From positions 1 to 64,000 of the forward strand of contig CAMLIZ010000002.1 of the NCBI GenBank assembly GCA_946480245.1: 64,000 nucleotides of DNA. Direction: 5' to 3'. The position numbers and the translations under genes are program-made. Positions 18,293 to 30,300 of this stretch are shown here, one piece after another (the stretch's first letter is position 1; every line of letters begins with the position of its first letter). Source of the stretch: an uncultured Pseudomonadota bacterium. Lineage in GTDB: Bacteria; Pseudomonadota; Gammaproteobacteria; Burkholderiales; Burkholderiaceae. Under the pieces are notes generated by a model. It saw only the letters and a list, made by a program, of their open reading frames with translations. It was not told where the DNA came from and ran no database searches.

Positions 18293-19164
18293 TCGGTGGG
18301 GTACTTCAGCGAATCCTGCAGCAGGTAGGGCATGCGCATGTCGAGGTTGATGCCGCGCGGCGGAATCGGCTGCGTGAACCAGCGCTGGTAAAGGCGCTGC
18401 AGCTCGCCGCTGGCGATCATGCGGCGCATCTCGGTGTCCACCACGCGCTTGAGCTCCTCGTCGTTGCGCTCGAATGCGATGGCGTAGGGCTCGATCGTCA
18501 TCGGCTTGCCGAACACCTTGAGCGCTTCGGGGTGCGGCGAGTTGGCACGCAGGCCGTACAGCAACACGTCGTCCATGGCAAAGGCCTCGGCCTTGCCCTG
18601 CAGCACCCAGGCCACCCCCTCCGCATGGTCGCGCGCGGGCATCGCCTTCACGCTCACGCCCTTCAGACGCGCCTCGCGCTTCAGCGATTCGAGGTTGGTG
18701 GTGCCTGCCGTGGAGACCACGGTGCGCCGGTCGAGATCCTCGATGCGCTCATAGGGTTTGCCGGCCAGTGCCAGCAGGCGCGACGACGCGATGAAGTGCG
18801 GGATCGTGAAGGCCACGTGCTCGCGCCGTGCGCGCGTGTTGGTGGTGGAGCCGCACTCCAGGTCGGCCTCGCCGCGCTCGATCACCGCAAAGCGTGTGCT
18901 CGACGTGACCTCGCGGAACTCGATGCGCAACGACGGGGTGCCCAGGTGGTGCGCGATGGCCTCCACCAGCCGCCGGCACACGTCGATGCTGTAGCCCACG
19001 GGCTGTCCGTCGGCCACGTAGGACAAGGGGATCGACGCCTCGCGGTTCGCGATCACCACGGCGTGGCGCGCCTTGATGCGCGCCAGCGTGGCCGAGGCGG
19101 GCCATGCGGGCGCGGCACACCAGGCCAGTGCCAGCACGACGGCGCAACGACGAATGGTCTTCAA
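18277..19164 (-). CDS. Periplasmic amino-acid-type solute-binding protein (SBP family 3)
   Basis: 295-aa binding protein of the GlnH/ArtJ-like family. A signal peptide ends near AWPA-SATL. The family pattern is clear: KARHAVVIANREASIPLSYVADGQPVGYSIDVCRRLVEAI, then TSSTRFAVIERGEADLECGSTTNT, VSTAGTTNLESL and the lid motif AFAMDDVLLYGL. No ATG fits; I chose the TTG at 19164 because AGAGGAGG lies 6-7 nt upstream and the signal peptide begins there. No permease or ATPase is adjacent, so it is an orphan receptor. Its end overlaps the convergent flavoprotein gene by 16 bp. Confidence 0.87.
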   Translation of the reverse strand: MKTIRRCAVVLALAWCAAPAWPASATLARIKARHAVVIANREASIPLSYVADGQPVGYSIDVCRRLVEAIAHHLGTPSLRIEFREVTSSTRFAVIERGEADLECGSTTNTRARREHVAFTIPHFIASSRLLALAGKPYERIEDLDRRTVVSTAGTTNLESLKREARLKGVSVKAMPARDHAEGVAWVLQGKAEAFAMDDVLLYGLRANSPHPEALKVFGKPMTIEPYAIAFERNDEELKRVVDTEMRRMIASGELQRLYQRWFTQPIPPRGINLDMRMPYLLQDSLKYPTDYVPD

Positions 19165-19281
19165 GACGGGCCTCCTCTTGCTCAGGACGACGGGGGCCTC
19201 CCTTGCCCGCGAGCATAGGAACCGGCGCATTCGCGTCGCATTCGTTGGCTTGGCCGGCCCATGCCGCTTGTGAATGCGGCG

Positions 19282-19309
19282 GCCATATCGGTAGTCACCC
19301 GGATATGGC
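19282..19309. promoter_or_regulatory. Inverted repeat GCCATATC-N12-GATATGGC, possible operator
   Basis: Perfect 8-bp arms separated by 12 bp, in the 249-bp space between the divergent binding protein (start 19164) and the TAXI receptor (start 19414). The arms are one to two helical turns apart, as for a dimeric repressor or activator. The spacer contains GGTAGTCAC, which also occurs at 27276-27284 upstream of the LuxR-type gene. A TAGACT hexamer (about 19371) between this repeat and the TAXI start could be a -10 element. Protein and function are unknown. Confidence 0.4.
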
Positions 19310-19413
19310 GGCAGGCTATGTGCGCGCGAATTTTCGGTATCGCCGCACCGTGTGGCCCTCCCTAGACTGCCGCTGCACCGCTGCACAGGGCAGGGTTCCA
19401 GGAGCAACCGCAC

Positions 19414-20376
19414 ATGAAGATTCTTTCGTCTCTCGCGCTGGCGGCCACGCTGGCCATGGCCGCTGCGATGCCGGCGCATGCCGAGCAGAAGTTCGTGACC
19501 ATCGGCACCGGCGGCATCACCGGCGTGTACTACCCGGTGGGCGGCGCGATCTGCCGCTTCATCAACCAGGGCCGCAAGGAGCACGGCATCCGTTGCACAG
19601 TGGAAAGCACCGGTGGTTCGGTGTTCAACGTGAACGCCATCGACAGCGGCGACATCAGCATGGGCGTGTCGCAGAGCGACGTGCAGTACTTTGCGCTGAA
19701 GGGCGAAGGCCCGTTCAAGGACAAGGGGCCCAACAACGACCTGCGCGCGCTGTTCTCGCTGCACCCGGAGGCGTTGACGCTGGTGGCACGGCGCGACAGC
19801 GGCATCCATTCGTGGGCCGACGTGAAGGGCAAGCGCCTCAACATCGGTGACCCCGGCTCCGGCAACCGCGTGATGACCGAAGACCTGATGCGCCAGTCCG
19901 GCGTGAAGGTGAGCGACCTCAAGCTCGCCACCGACCTCAAGCCCTCGGAGATGGCCGGTGCGCTGTGCGACAACAAGATCGACGCTTACACCTACGTGGT
20001 GGGCCATCCGAACGCCTCGATCAAGGAAGCCATGGCCACCTGCAACGCCACGGTGGTGCCGGTGCCCGAGGGCGACATCGGCAAGATGCTGAAGGCCTCG
20101 CCGTACTACTCCGCGGCCAACGTGCCGGCCAGGATGTACGGAGACAACCCGGACATCAAGACCTTCGGTGTGCGTGCCACCGTGGTCACCAGCGCCAAGA
20201 TGCCCGACGCCGAGGCCTACGCGATCGTCAAGGCCGTGTTCGACAACCTCGACGAGTTCAAGAAGCTGCACCCGGCGCTGGAACATCTGACGCCGCAGGA
20301 CATGCTGAGCGGAAACACCGTGCCGTACCACCCCGGTGCCGCGCGCTACTTCCGTGAAAAAGGCTGGTTGAAGTAA
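19414..20376 (+). CDS. TAXI-family TRAP transporter solute receptor
   Basis: 320-aa periplasmic receptor. A signal peptide (1-23, cleavage near AHA-EQ) precedes KFVTIGTGGITGVYYPVGGAICRFIN, the signature of TAXI receptors (TRAP-associated extracytoplasmic immunogenic). Later family features are VESTGGSVFNVNAIDSGDISMGVSQSDV, NIGDPGSGNRVMTEDLM and the C-terminal PYHPGAARYFREKGWL. AGGAG lies 8 nt before the ATG. The next gene is the fused permease it should feed. Ligands of TAXI systems are poorly known, and glutamate/glutamine has been reported for some; nothing here decides. Confidence 0.93.
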   Translation: MKILSSLALAATLAMAAAMPAHAEQKFVTIGTGGITGVYYPVGGAICRFINQGRKEHGIRCTVESTGGSVFNVNAIDSGDISMGVSQSDVQYFALKGEGPFKDKGPNNDLRALFSLHPEALTLVARRDSGIHSWADVKGKRLNIGDPGSGNRVMTEDLMRQSGVKVSDLKLATDLKPSEMAGALCDNKIDAYTYVVGHPNASIKEAMATCNATVVPVPEGDIGKMLKASPYYSAANVPARMYGDNPDIKTFGVRATVVTSAKMPDAEAYAIVKAVFDNLDEFKKLHPALEHLTPQDMLSGNTVPYHPGAARYFREKGWLK

Positions 20377-20389
20377 AGGACACGGTGCC

Positions 20390-22974
<2,585 letters not shown>

Positions 22975-22978
<4 letters not shown>

Positions 22979-23919
22979 AGCTGCGCCATATCGAGATCAT
23001 CAATGCGGTGCTGCAGACGGGCAGCCTGAGCGCCGCCGCCCGGCTGCTCAACATCTCGCAGCCCTCGGCCACCAAGCACCTGCAGCATGCGGAGGCCACG
23101 GTGGGTTATCCGCTGTTCCGGCGCCATGCCGGCCGGCTGCATCCCACGCAGGAGCTGATGCAGCTGGCGCCGGCGATCCGCGGCGCCTACGCCGGCTTCG
23201 ACGACGTGCGGCGCATCGCCGCCAACCTGCGCGGCCGGCCACAGCCGCGCCTGCGCGTGGGCACGGTGCCGGGCGTGTCGGTGCTGGTGCCCGATGCCTA
23301 TGCGGCGTTGCGCGCGCAACACCCCGACCTGCGCTGCGAGTTCTCCACCGGCCATCACCACGAGCTGGTGCAGTGGCTGCTGCTGCGAGAAGTGGACGTG
23401 GCGATCGCCTACGATCCGCCCACGCACCCCGCGGTGGCGCTGGACGAGCTGGCCAGCCTGCGCCTGGTGTGCGCCGCGCGGCCCGAAGTGCTGGGCAAGT
23501 ACCGCGCGGCGCAGAGCATCCAGGCCGCGGCGCTGGCCACCATGCCGGTGATCGAGCTGATCAACACCGACCCGGTGGGCCGGCTGATGGCCAGCTACGC
23601 CGAGCAGTACGGCTGGAAGTTCCCCGCGCCGCTGGTCGTCAAGACGCACCAGGTGGCGCTGCAGCTGGCGGCACGCGGCTTCGGCGTGGCGGTGGTCGAC
23701 AGCCTGAGCGCGGCCAAGTTCGAGCCGGCGCTGCGCGTGCTGCCGATCGAGCCGCAGGGCGAGATCGTGCTGCGCGCGATGTTCCTGCATCCAGGCTCGC
23801 TGTCGGCGGCGGCCAGCAACTTCATCGCGGCCTGCCGGGCCGCATTGGCGCTGGCCAACGCGTCGCCCGCAGCGGCGCCGGCGGGCACGTCAACGGCCGA
23901 CACCGCCGGCCGCGGCTGA
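22975..23919 (+). CDS. LysR-family transcriptional regulator
   Basis: 314-aa regulator. The N-terminal winged helix reads LRHIEIINAVLQTGSLSAAARLLNISQPSATKHLQ, a standard LysR DNA-binding domain, followed by the periplasmic-binding-like effector domain (LRVGTVPGVSVLVPDAYAAL, VDVAIAYDP, LQLAARGFGVAVVDS). It is co-transcribed with the TAXI transporter (4-bp overlap), unlike the usual divergent LysR layout, so it probably reports on the imported compound and may also control the convergent DadA/ornithine-cyclodeaminase-like pair. The C-terminal ~25 residues are a low-complexity Ala/Pro tail. Confidence 0.92.
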
Positions 23920-23924
23920 CGCGC

Positions 23925-25181
23925 TCAGCCGTACGCGAACGGCGTCGCCTGGGCCGCATCGCCGGCCAGGCATCGCTCGATCAGGCGCGCACTGCCCATG
24001 GCCAACGTGAGGCCGAGCGAGCCATGGCCCACGTCGAGCAGCAGGTTCTCGTAGGGCGTGGGACCGATCACCGGCAGCGAGGTCGGCGTGCTCGGTCGCA
24101 GGCCGGTCCAAGGCTGCGGGTCGGCGTCGTAGTCGCAGGCACCCGGAAAGGTGTCGCGCGCTGCGTCCAGCAGCGTGGAGATGCGTTGCGGGTCCACGCG
24201 CAGATCCGGCCCCACCAGCTCCGCCATGCCGGCGATGCGCAGCTTGCCGGGCAGCGGGGCGTACACCGTCTTGCGGCGCAGGTCGGTCACGCTGACGCGC
24301 GGGGCGCGCGCGCCGTCGATCACCGGCAGCGTGATGCTGTAGCCCTTGATCGGGTACAGCGGCAGCTTCAAGCCCAGCGTGCGCGCCAGCGCGGCCGCGT
24401 CGCTGCCATTGGCCAGCACCACCGCGTCGCCCGCGGGCAGCTCGTGGCCCGCGCCGAGGCGCAAGGCCACGACGCGCCGGCCCTCGGTGCGAAAGCCGTC
24501 GATGCGCGTGTTGTAGTGGACGTTGCCGCCCATCGCGCGCACGCGGTCGACCAGCTCGCGCGTGAGCAGCCAGGCGTCGCCCACCGCTTCGCCGGGTGTC
24601 CACACGCCGCCGGCCACGTGCTCGCGGTACGCCGCCAGCGCCGGCTCCTGCTCGATGCATTCGTCGGTGTCGAGCATGCGCTGCTCGCAGCCGAGCGCGC
24701 GCTGGTACTCCACCTGGCGCAGCGCCTGTGCCAGCGCCTCGCGCGTGTTCACCACCACCAGCTTGCCGGCCACGGCATGGTCGAAGCGCAGGTCGTCGGC
24801 CTGGCAGGCCAGCGCGAGCTCGTCGCGGCTGATGAACGACAGGTGCAGCAAGGCCTCGGTGGCGCGCTTGACCTGCGCGGCATTGCAGGCGCGCAGGAAG
24901 CGCAGGCCCCAGGCGAGCTGGGCCCATTCGCCGGTCAGGCGCAGCTTCAGCGGCGACTGCGGGTCGAGCAGCATGGACGGCAGCTTGCGCAAGGTGGCCG
25001 GCGTGGCCAGCGGCTCCACGTAGCTGTAGCTCAGCTGCGCGCCGTTGGCATAGCTGGTCAGGCGCCCCGGCGCCTCGCGTGCCTCGAGCAAGGTGACCCG
25101 GTGCCCGCTGCGCGCCAGCACATAGGCGGCAGCGGCGCCGACGATGCCGGCGCCCACCACGGTGACAGCCATCGGCTTCAT
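23925..25181 (-). CDS. DadA-like FAD-dependent D-amino-acid dehydrogenase/oxidase
   Basis: 418-aa flavoprotein of the DAO superfamily. The N-terminal ADP-binding motif is VTVVGAGIVGAAAAYVLARSGHRVTLLEAREAPG, followed by TSYANGAQLSYSY, very like the S-x-A-N-A/G segment of DadA. Later come VVLANGSDAAALARTLGLKLPLYPIKGYSITLP and the C-terminal FAD segment PWTGLRPSTPTSLPVIGPTPYENLLLDVGHGSLGLTLAMGSA. It should oxidise a D-amino acid (or similar imino/amino acid) to the keto acid, passing electrons to the respiratory chain. The ATG at 25181 overlaps the stop of the upstream gene (ATGA). Confidence 0.88.
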   Translation of the reverse strand: MKPMAVTVVGAGIVGAAAAYVLARSGHRVTLLEAREAPGRLTSYANGAQLSYSYVEPLATPATLRKLPSMLLDPQSPLKLRLTGEWAQLAWGLRFLRACNAAQVKRATEALLHLSFISRDELALACQADDLRFDHAVAGKLVVVNTREALAQALRQVEYQRALGCEQRMLDTDECIEQEPALAAYREHVAGGVWTPGEAVGDAWLLTRELVDRVRAMGGNVHYNTRIDGFRTEGRRVVALRLGAGHELPAGDAVVLANGSDAAALARTLGLKLPLYPIKGYSITLPVIDGARAPRVSVTDLRRKTVYAPLPGKLRIAGMAELVGPDLRVDPQRISTLLDAARDTFPGACDYDADPQPWTGLRPSTPTSLPVIGPTPYENLLLDVGHGSLGLTLAMGSARLIERCLAGDAAQATPFAYG

Positions 25182-26110
25182 GCCGCGGGCTCCTGTTGCC
25201 GTGCGCCGAGCGCGCGCCACACCAGGGAGGCCGCCGCCAGGTCAGCAAGGCCCACGCCCACCGTCTTGAAGACCACGATCTCGTCGGGCTGCGTACGCCA
25301 GCGCGCCTGGCCCGAGAACAGCTGCGGCAGGTCGACGATGCGCGCGTCGTCCACCACGCCGTTCAGCCGGCCCAGAACGATCTCGCCGGCCTCGGCGCAG
25401 CTTTGCGGGCGCCACTCCACCACGATGCGGGCGGCGCGTGCCAGCGTGGTGTCGCACAGTTCGCGGCCGGTGGGCAGGCTGGTGCCCACCGCCGCCACGA
25501 AGGCGCCGCGCTGCAGGCGCGCGCCGTCGAACACCGGGGTGCGCGAGCGCGTCACGGTGACCACCACGTCGGCGCCGTCCACCGCTTCGTCGGCGCTGCA
25601 CTGGCGCACGGCCAGACCGAAGCGGCGTGACGCGTCGGCGCACCAGCCCGACACGTCGGTCGGATCCACCACGTCCACCTGCTGGAAGGGCAGCGCATGC
25701 GCCAGCGCCTCCAGGTGGGCGCGCCCCTGCACGCCAGCGCCGAACAGCGCGAGCTTGCGCGAGGCCACCGCGCCGCGGCAGGCCGCCAAGGTGGTGATGC
25801 CGGCAGTGCGAAAACGGGTGAGCTCGTTGGCCTCCATCACCGCCAGCGGCAGCCCGCGCTCGATGTCGAACAGGTTGAAGAGGAAGCTGTAGCGGCCTTC
25901 CACCGTGGGATAGACCTTTTCGCCGGCCAGGCCCGCGTCGAGCCAGAGCGCGCCCATCGAGCTCAGCTTCACCGGCCCGCAGTCCACGCGCGTGCGCGCC
26001 TTGATCGCGGCACGCCGGTGCGCCAGCGACTCGAAGGCCTGTTCAAGGGCGCCGATGACGGCGGGGAAGTCGAGGCAGTGCGCCACCTCTTGGTCGGTGA
26101 TGAACCTCAT
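25178..26110 (-). CDS. Ornithine cyclodeaminase / mu-crystallin family protein
   Basis: 310-aa NAD(P)-dependent enzyme of the OCD/mu-crystallin family. Visible features: MRFITDQEVAHCLDFPAVIGALEQAF at the N-terminus, GEKVYPTVEGRYSFLFNLFDIERGLPLAVMEANELTRFRTAGITTLAA (substrate and dimer region) and the Rossmann loop LALFGAGVQGRAHLEAL. Family members include ornithine cyclodeaminase, alanine dehydrogenase, ketimine reductase and Delta1-pyrroline-2-carboxylate reductase. Coupling to the DadA-like gene suggests the pair degrades one amino acid: the flavoprotein would make an imine or keto acid, and this enzyme would reduce the cyclic imine. The exact reaction is open. Confidence 0.87.
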   Translation of the reverse strand: MRFITDQEVAHCLDFPAVIGALEQAFESLAHRRAAIKARTRVDCGPVKLSSMGALWLDAGLAGEKVYPTVEGRYSFLFNLFDIERGLPLAVMEANELTRFRTAGITTLAACRGAVASRKLALFGAGVQGRAHLEALAHALPFQQVDVVDPTDVSGWCADASRRFGLAVRQCSADEAVDGADVVVTVTRSRTPVFDGARLQRGAFVAAVGTSLPTGRELCDTTLARAARIVVEWRPQSCAEAGEIVLGRLNGVVDDARIVDLPQLFSGQARWRTQPDEIVVFKTVGVGLADLAAASLVWRALGARQQEPAA

Positions 26111-26209
26111 CGCGGGCGGGTGTGGTGGATGTTGGCGGTCAGCTTATCCACCCCACCTGCGCGCCGCCGCGCGTTGAATTGCGCGGCCCATAGCCGCAGG
26201 GCATCGGCC

Positions 26210-27100
26210 CTACTGCAGCTCGACCGGGGCGCCGGCGTGCAGCGCGGCATTGCCGCCGGCCTGCGCGGCCTGCGTCAGCTGCACGCGGTTGCGCACCGCG
26301 AAGCGGCGGCGCAGCTGGCGCATGTGGTAGTCCACCGCGTGCGAGGAGAGCTTGAGGTCGTAGGCGATCTGCTTGTCGCTGGCGCCGCGCGCCAGCTGCG
26401 CCAGGATCTTGCGCTGCAGCGGCGTCAGCGTCGCGGCCGGGCCTTCCACCGCCGGCAGCCCCGTGTAGCGCGTGTAGAACTCGTGCAGGCACAGGCCCAG
26501 CGTGAGCACCTGGCCGAGCAGCGCGGCATCGTTCCACACGTGGGTGCCGCGGCGCGACAGCAGGCTCACGAAATGGCGCTCGGTGCCGCTGGCGCCGGGC
26601 AGCAGCAGCAGCGCGCCGCCGCGCATGCCGGTGTCGCCCAGGTCGGCCACGAAGTTGCGCACCGGCGCGCGCAGCGGCGCCGCGCGCACGCGGGCCTGCA
26701 GCTCGTCCAGCGTCCAGCTGCACGGCAGGCTGGACTGCAGCGCGTCATGCACACGCGGGTCGACGTCGAAGTACGACTGGCTGCAGTAGTGCCGCGCCCA
26801 CTGCGCATCCACGTGGGTGGTGCACAGCGACAGCGGCTGCACGCGGTCGCCGAAGCACAGCAGGCGGCCGTAGGCGAGCCAGTCGAAGTCGAGAGTGCGC
26901 AGCACCTCGGCCACCACGCGGCGCCGTTCCTCGGGGCAGTCGGCCGCCAGCAGCTCGGCCAGCAGCAGCGGGCGCGCGGCCAGCGCGTCGCGGTTGGCAG
27001 GCAGCGCAGGCGGCTCGTCGTGCAGCAACACCTGGCCCGGCGGGGTGGGGCGGGCGAACGTCAGCCCATCGGATTGCGAACCTTGTGCCATGGGACTCAT
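26210..27100 (-). CDS. LuxR-family solo regulator (autoinducer-binding domain + HTH)
   Basis: 296-aa quorum-sensing-type regulator. The ligand-binding domain (about residues 60-215) keeps the usual pocket set: Trp and Tyr in WARHY, the Asp-Pro of FDVDPRV and the later Trp in CSWTLDEL. The C-terminal HTH has LTPLQRKILAQLARGASDKQIAYDLKLSSHAVDYHMRQLRRRF. No luxI-type synthase is in the window, so it is a solo. I chose the ATG at 27100, which has CAGGAGC upstream, over the first in-frame start at 27169. It resembles the LuxR gene at 52501, so the two LuxR genes bracket the T3SS locus. A TAGACT hexamer at 27211-27216 (minus) may be its -10. Confidence 0.87.
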   Translation of the reverse strand: MSPMAQGSQSDGLTFARPTPPGQVLLHDEPPALPANRDALAARPLLLAELLAADCPEERRRVVAEVLRTLDFDWLAYGRLLCFGDRVQPLSLCTTHVDAQWARHYCSQSYFDVDPRVHDALQSSLPCSWTLDELQARVRAAPLRAPVRNFVADLGDTGMRGGALLLLPGASGTERHFVSLLSRRGTHVWNDAALLGQVLTLGLCLHEFYTRYTGLPAVEGPAATLTPLQRKILAQLARGASDKQIAYDLKLSSHAVDYHMRQLRRRFAVRNRVQLTQAAQAGGNAALHAGAPVELQ

Positions 27101-27166
27101 GCTCCTGAAGTCGGCTCCTCTCACTGCTGTCCAGCGGAAAAACCGGGGCGCGGGGCTCACTCGTTT

Positions 27167-27195
27167 CACACGGATACGTATGGATCGCCCGTGTG
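27167..27195. promoter_or_regulatory. Inverted repeat CACACGG-N15-CCGTGTG upstream of the LuxR gene
   Basis: Perfect 7-bp arms flank a 15-bp spacer that itself contains the palindrome ATACGTAT (27174-27181). It lies 67-95 bp upstream of the LuxR-type start at 27100 and just downstream of the TAGACT hexamer at 27211-27216 on the minus strand, so a bound protein would sit over the transcription start. Autoregulation by the LuxR product is a natural guess. A second repeat, CCCAGCG-N15-CGCTGGG, lies at 27242-27270. Confidence 0.35.
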
Positions 27196-27283
27196 GGGGG
27201 TGTGGCGACGAGTCTAGGGAGCCGCCGCGTGCACAGGCATTCCCAGCGTTGCGGCGCCTATGCCGCTGGGTAATGGGTAGTCA

Positions 27284-27322
27284 CGAAAAGAAAGGCGCCG
27301 GATGCGAGTGCATCCGGCGCCT
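27284..27322 (-). terminator. Rho-independent terminator of the T3SS/giant-gene operon
   Basis: Perfect 13-bp stem (27293-27305 against 27310-27322) with a 4-nt loop. On the minus strand it is followed by a T-rich run, TTTCTTTTCG. It begins 32 bp after the stop of the giant gene and is the only textbook intrinsic terminator I saw, which fits the end of the long leftward transcript from sctV. Confidence 0.9.
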
Positions 27323-27353
27323 GAGACGAGCGCCTGCCTTGCGGCGATGCCGC

Positions 27354-30300
27354 TCAGGGCGATTCGATGCGCAGATCCTGTTCCCGCAGCACCCGGTCGG
27401 GGTCGTGCGGCCGGCCCGACGAGCGGCCGTCGGCCAGCGCCGGGTCGTCGCCATTGCGCACCATCAGAGCCTTCCACGCAGCGCGCGTCACGCCTTCGTC
27501 GCCATCGTCGGCGCGCGCCTGCCGCTGGGCCTCGGGGCTGAGCACCTGGTCGAGGAAGGTCTGGCCGTACTTGTCGATCAGCTGCCGCGTGACCTGCCAG
27601 TAGCCCTGGCCGGCGTCGGCGTGCATGACCCTGGGCGGCGCCGGCGGCGGTGGCGCGGTGGGGGGCTGTGCAGGTGGCTGCGCAGGTGGCTGCGCAGGCG
27701 CCGCAGCCGGTACCGCGGGCCCGTACGTCACCGCTTGCGGCAGCGGCCCGTACACGTGCGACATCCACTGGTACAGGCCATCCAGGCTCTCGGCGTCGTA
27801 GCGCTCGCGCACCGGCACCGTCACCGCCGTGCCGTCGGAGCCGGCGTAGGTCTTCATCTCGGTGTGCCAGTTGCCGGCATTGGCGGCATTGTCGTCCGTG
27901 GCGGGGAAGGTGCCCTTGTCGTCATCCATCTTGTCGTCGGTGAGTTGGTGCACCTGTTGCGTCCACTCCTGCAGCTTGGCGCCATCCGTGCCGGGCTGGT
28001 CGGCCAGGTGCGTCTGCAGCCATTGCAGGCCTTGCTCGACCGTGATGCCGTGCTTGGCCAGCATGGCGTTGAAGGCCTGCATCGGCGACACGCCCTCGTG
28101 CGTGCAGTCCAGCAGCGCCTTGGTCTGCTCGTCGCTGAAGCCGCGTGCGATCAGCATGTTGCGTAGCGCCGGGTCGCGCTGCGCCTCGCGCGCATCCACC
28201 TGGTCGTAGTGGTGGCGGATGTTGTAGAACTGCTTGATGCCGGTGAACAGCGCCACGCCGAGGCCGCCGATGGTGGCGATCTCACCGGGGATCGCGAGCA
28301 GCGATCCCGCCTCGACGGCACCGGCGCGCGTGAGCGCTGCACCGGTGGCGTTGACCAGCGTGACGCCGCCGTCCACGATGCCGGACACGCCCATCCCGTA
28401 GTTCACGAAGTTCACCCAGTTGGGCACCGTGCCCTGCTGGCCGATGCTCAACGCGGTGTCCGCGATGCCCACGCCCAGCGTGCCGGCGCCGAACCAGAAC
28501 TTCGAGCGCAGCAGGCCCTCCACGTCGGCCATCTTGCCCGCATCCACGCGCTTGGCCACGTTGCTGGGCATCTCCGAGGCGGTGGTGTACGGCTTGCCGT
28601 AGAAGAAGGCCTGGGTGGGCAGGTAGATGCGGTTGTACCACTTGGTGTAGTCCTGCACGCCATCCACCAGCGCGGGCCGGAAGTTGGTGATCTCGGTGCT
28701 GATGTTGTGCGTCACGAAGCCGGCATTGGCCGCCCAGCGCAGGGTCTGGCCGAACACGGTGTGCGCATTGGCGACGTTGTTGATCGTCTTGGCGCCGATG
28801 CCGGTGATGCCCTTGATCTCGCCGTCCAGCTCCGAGCCCAGGCGTGCCAGCTGCTCCAGGCGCTTGGCCTCGGGCAGGCTCTCGTCGAGCGCGCGCACCT
28901 TGCCCAGGTAGGTGTCCACGGCCTGCGTGCCGCGCTTGATCTCGTCGTCGGAAATGCCGAGCGAGGTGGCCATGCGCGCGGTCTTCACCTTGAAGGCATC
29001 CCAGCGCTTGGCGAACGCCGTCGGGTCGGCCAGCATGGCGTTGAACTCGGCCTCGGCCAGCAGCGACCAGGTCATGCGCGTGGTGCCCGAGATGTGCCGC
29101 ACCACGAACATGCCGGGGTTCACCGCGTACTCGAGCGAGGTGCGCGGGTCCTGCACGTTCTGCACGGCGCGGCTGGCCATCTCCTGCTTGAGCGCCGGGC
29201 TCTGGCGGATCGCGTCGTCCACCTCGGCGTCGTTGGGCTTGCCGTTCTTGTCCTCCCCGAACAGCTTGCCGTAGGTGGCGTCGAGCCGCCCCGCGGTGGC
29301 GCTGTCGGAGGGCTTGCCCTGCAACTGCTCCAGATCCACGCGCGCGCCGTAGAGCTTCATGCCCCAGTCGCTGATCACGTGGGTGGATTCGTCCATCGCA
29401 TCCGCCACATCGGGGTTGACGCGGCGGAAGTCCTCGGCCGCCCGGGCGCGTGCCTGCGGGTTGTCGTCGGCGAAGTGCGCCAGGTAGTACATCATCGACG
29501 CGCCCACGGCGTTGGTGCCCGCCGTACCGCGCAGGTTGCCCAGCGCCTCGCCCAGGTGCTTGCGCTGCGCCTGCAGCCCGCTGTCGATGCCGGCGAGCAC
29601 GCTGTCATGCAGGAAGCCGGGCTCCTTGCCCTTGAGTGCGTTGGCCAATGCCACCGGCAGCTTGGCCTCGCCGGCCTCCACCGCCTGCGACACCGAGCGC
29701 GTGAGCTGGAGCCGGAACTCCTGCCGGTCGGTCAGCCCGCTGCGCACCATCTCGTCGGCGATGCGGTTCGACCAGGTGGGCTGTACCGAGCGTGCATCGG
29801 CAGCCTCGGCGATGCTGGACACGCCGGCCAGGAACGCCGGGTAGGTGGTGCTGCCCGCCACGCCGGCGGGTGCCGGCGGCCAGTGGCCCGCATGCAGCTT
29901 GTCCACCACGTGCTGGGCCAGCGGCTGAGCGAGTTCGGGCGCCGCGCCGCGCCACTGCGACAGGTAGTCGCCCACCTGATCGGGGCGCGCGCTGTCGATG
30001 TAGGAGATCCCGTGATCGATCTCCTGCTTGAACAGCGGCACGAGGGCGTCGCGCGTGCCGGCCCGGTCCTCGGCGCTCGGCGCCGCGTTCATGCGCAGCG
30101 TGGCCTCGTGCACCGCACCGGCCACGTCGCCCTTGCCGAGCAAGGCGTGGATGCGGTCGGTGGAGTACTCGCGGCCCACCGTGAGCGCGGTGTCGTGCAG
30201 CCTGGCCTGGAACGCCGGATCCATCGGCCCGTCTTCGGCCAGGCTGGCGGCGGCAAAGGCCACCGGGTCCACCCGGGCCAGCTCGCGATGCGTGGTGTCG

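Noticed and set aside
27242..27270. CCCAGCG-N15-CGCTGGG as a second operator
   Set aside because: Short GC-rich arms of this length are expected often by chance in this composition; noted only in passing with the better repeat at 27167.
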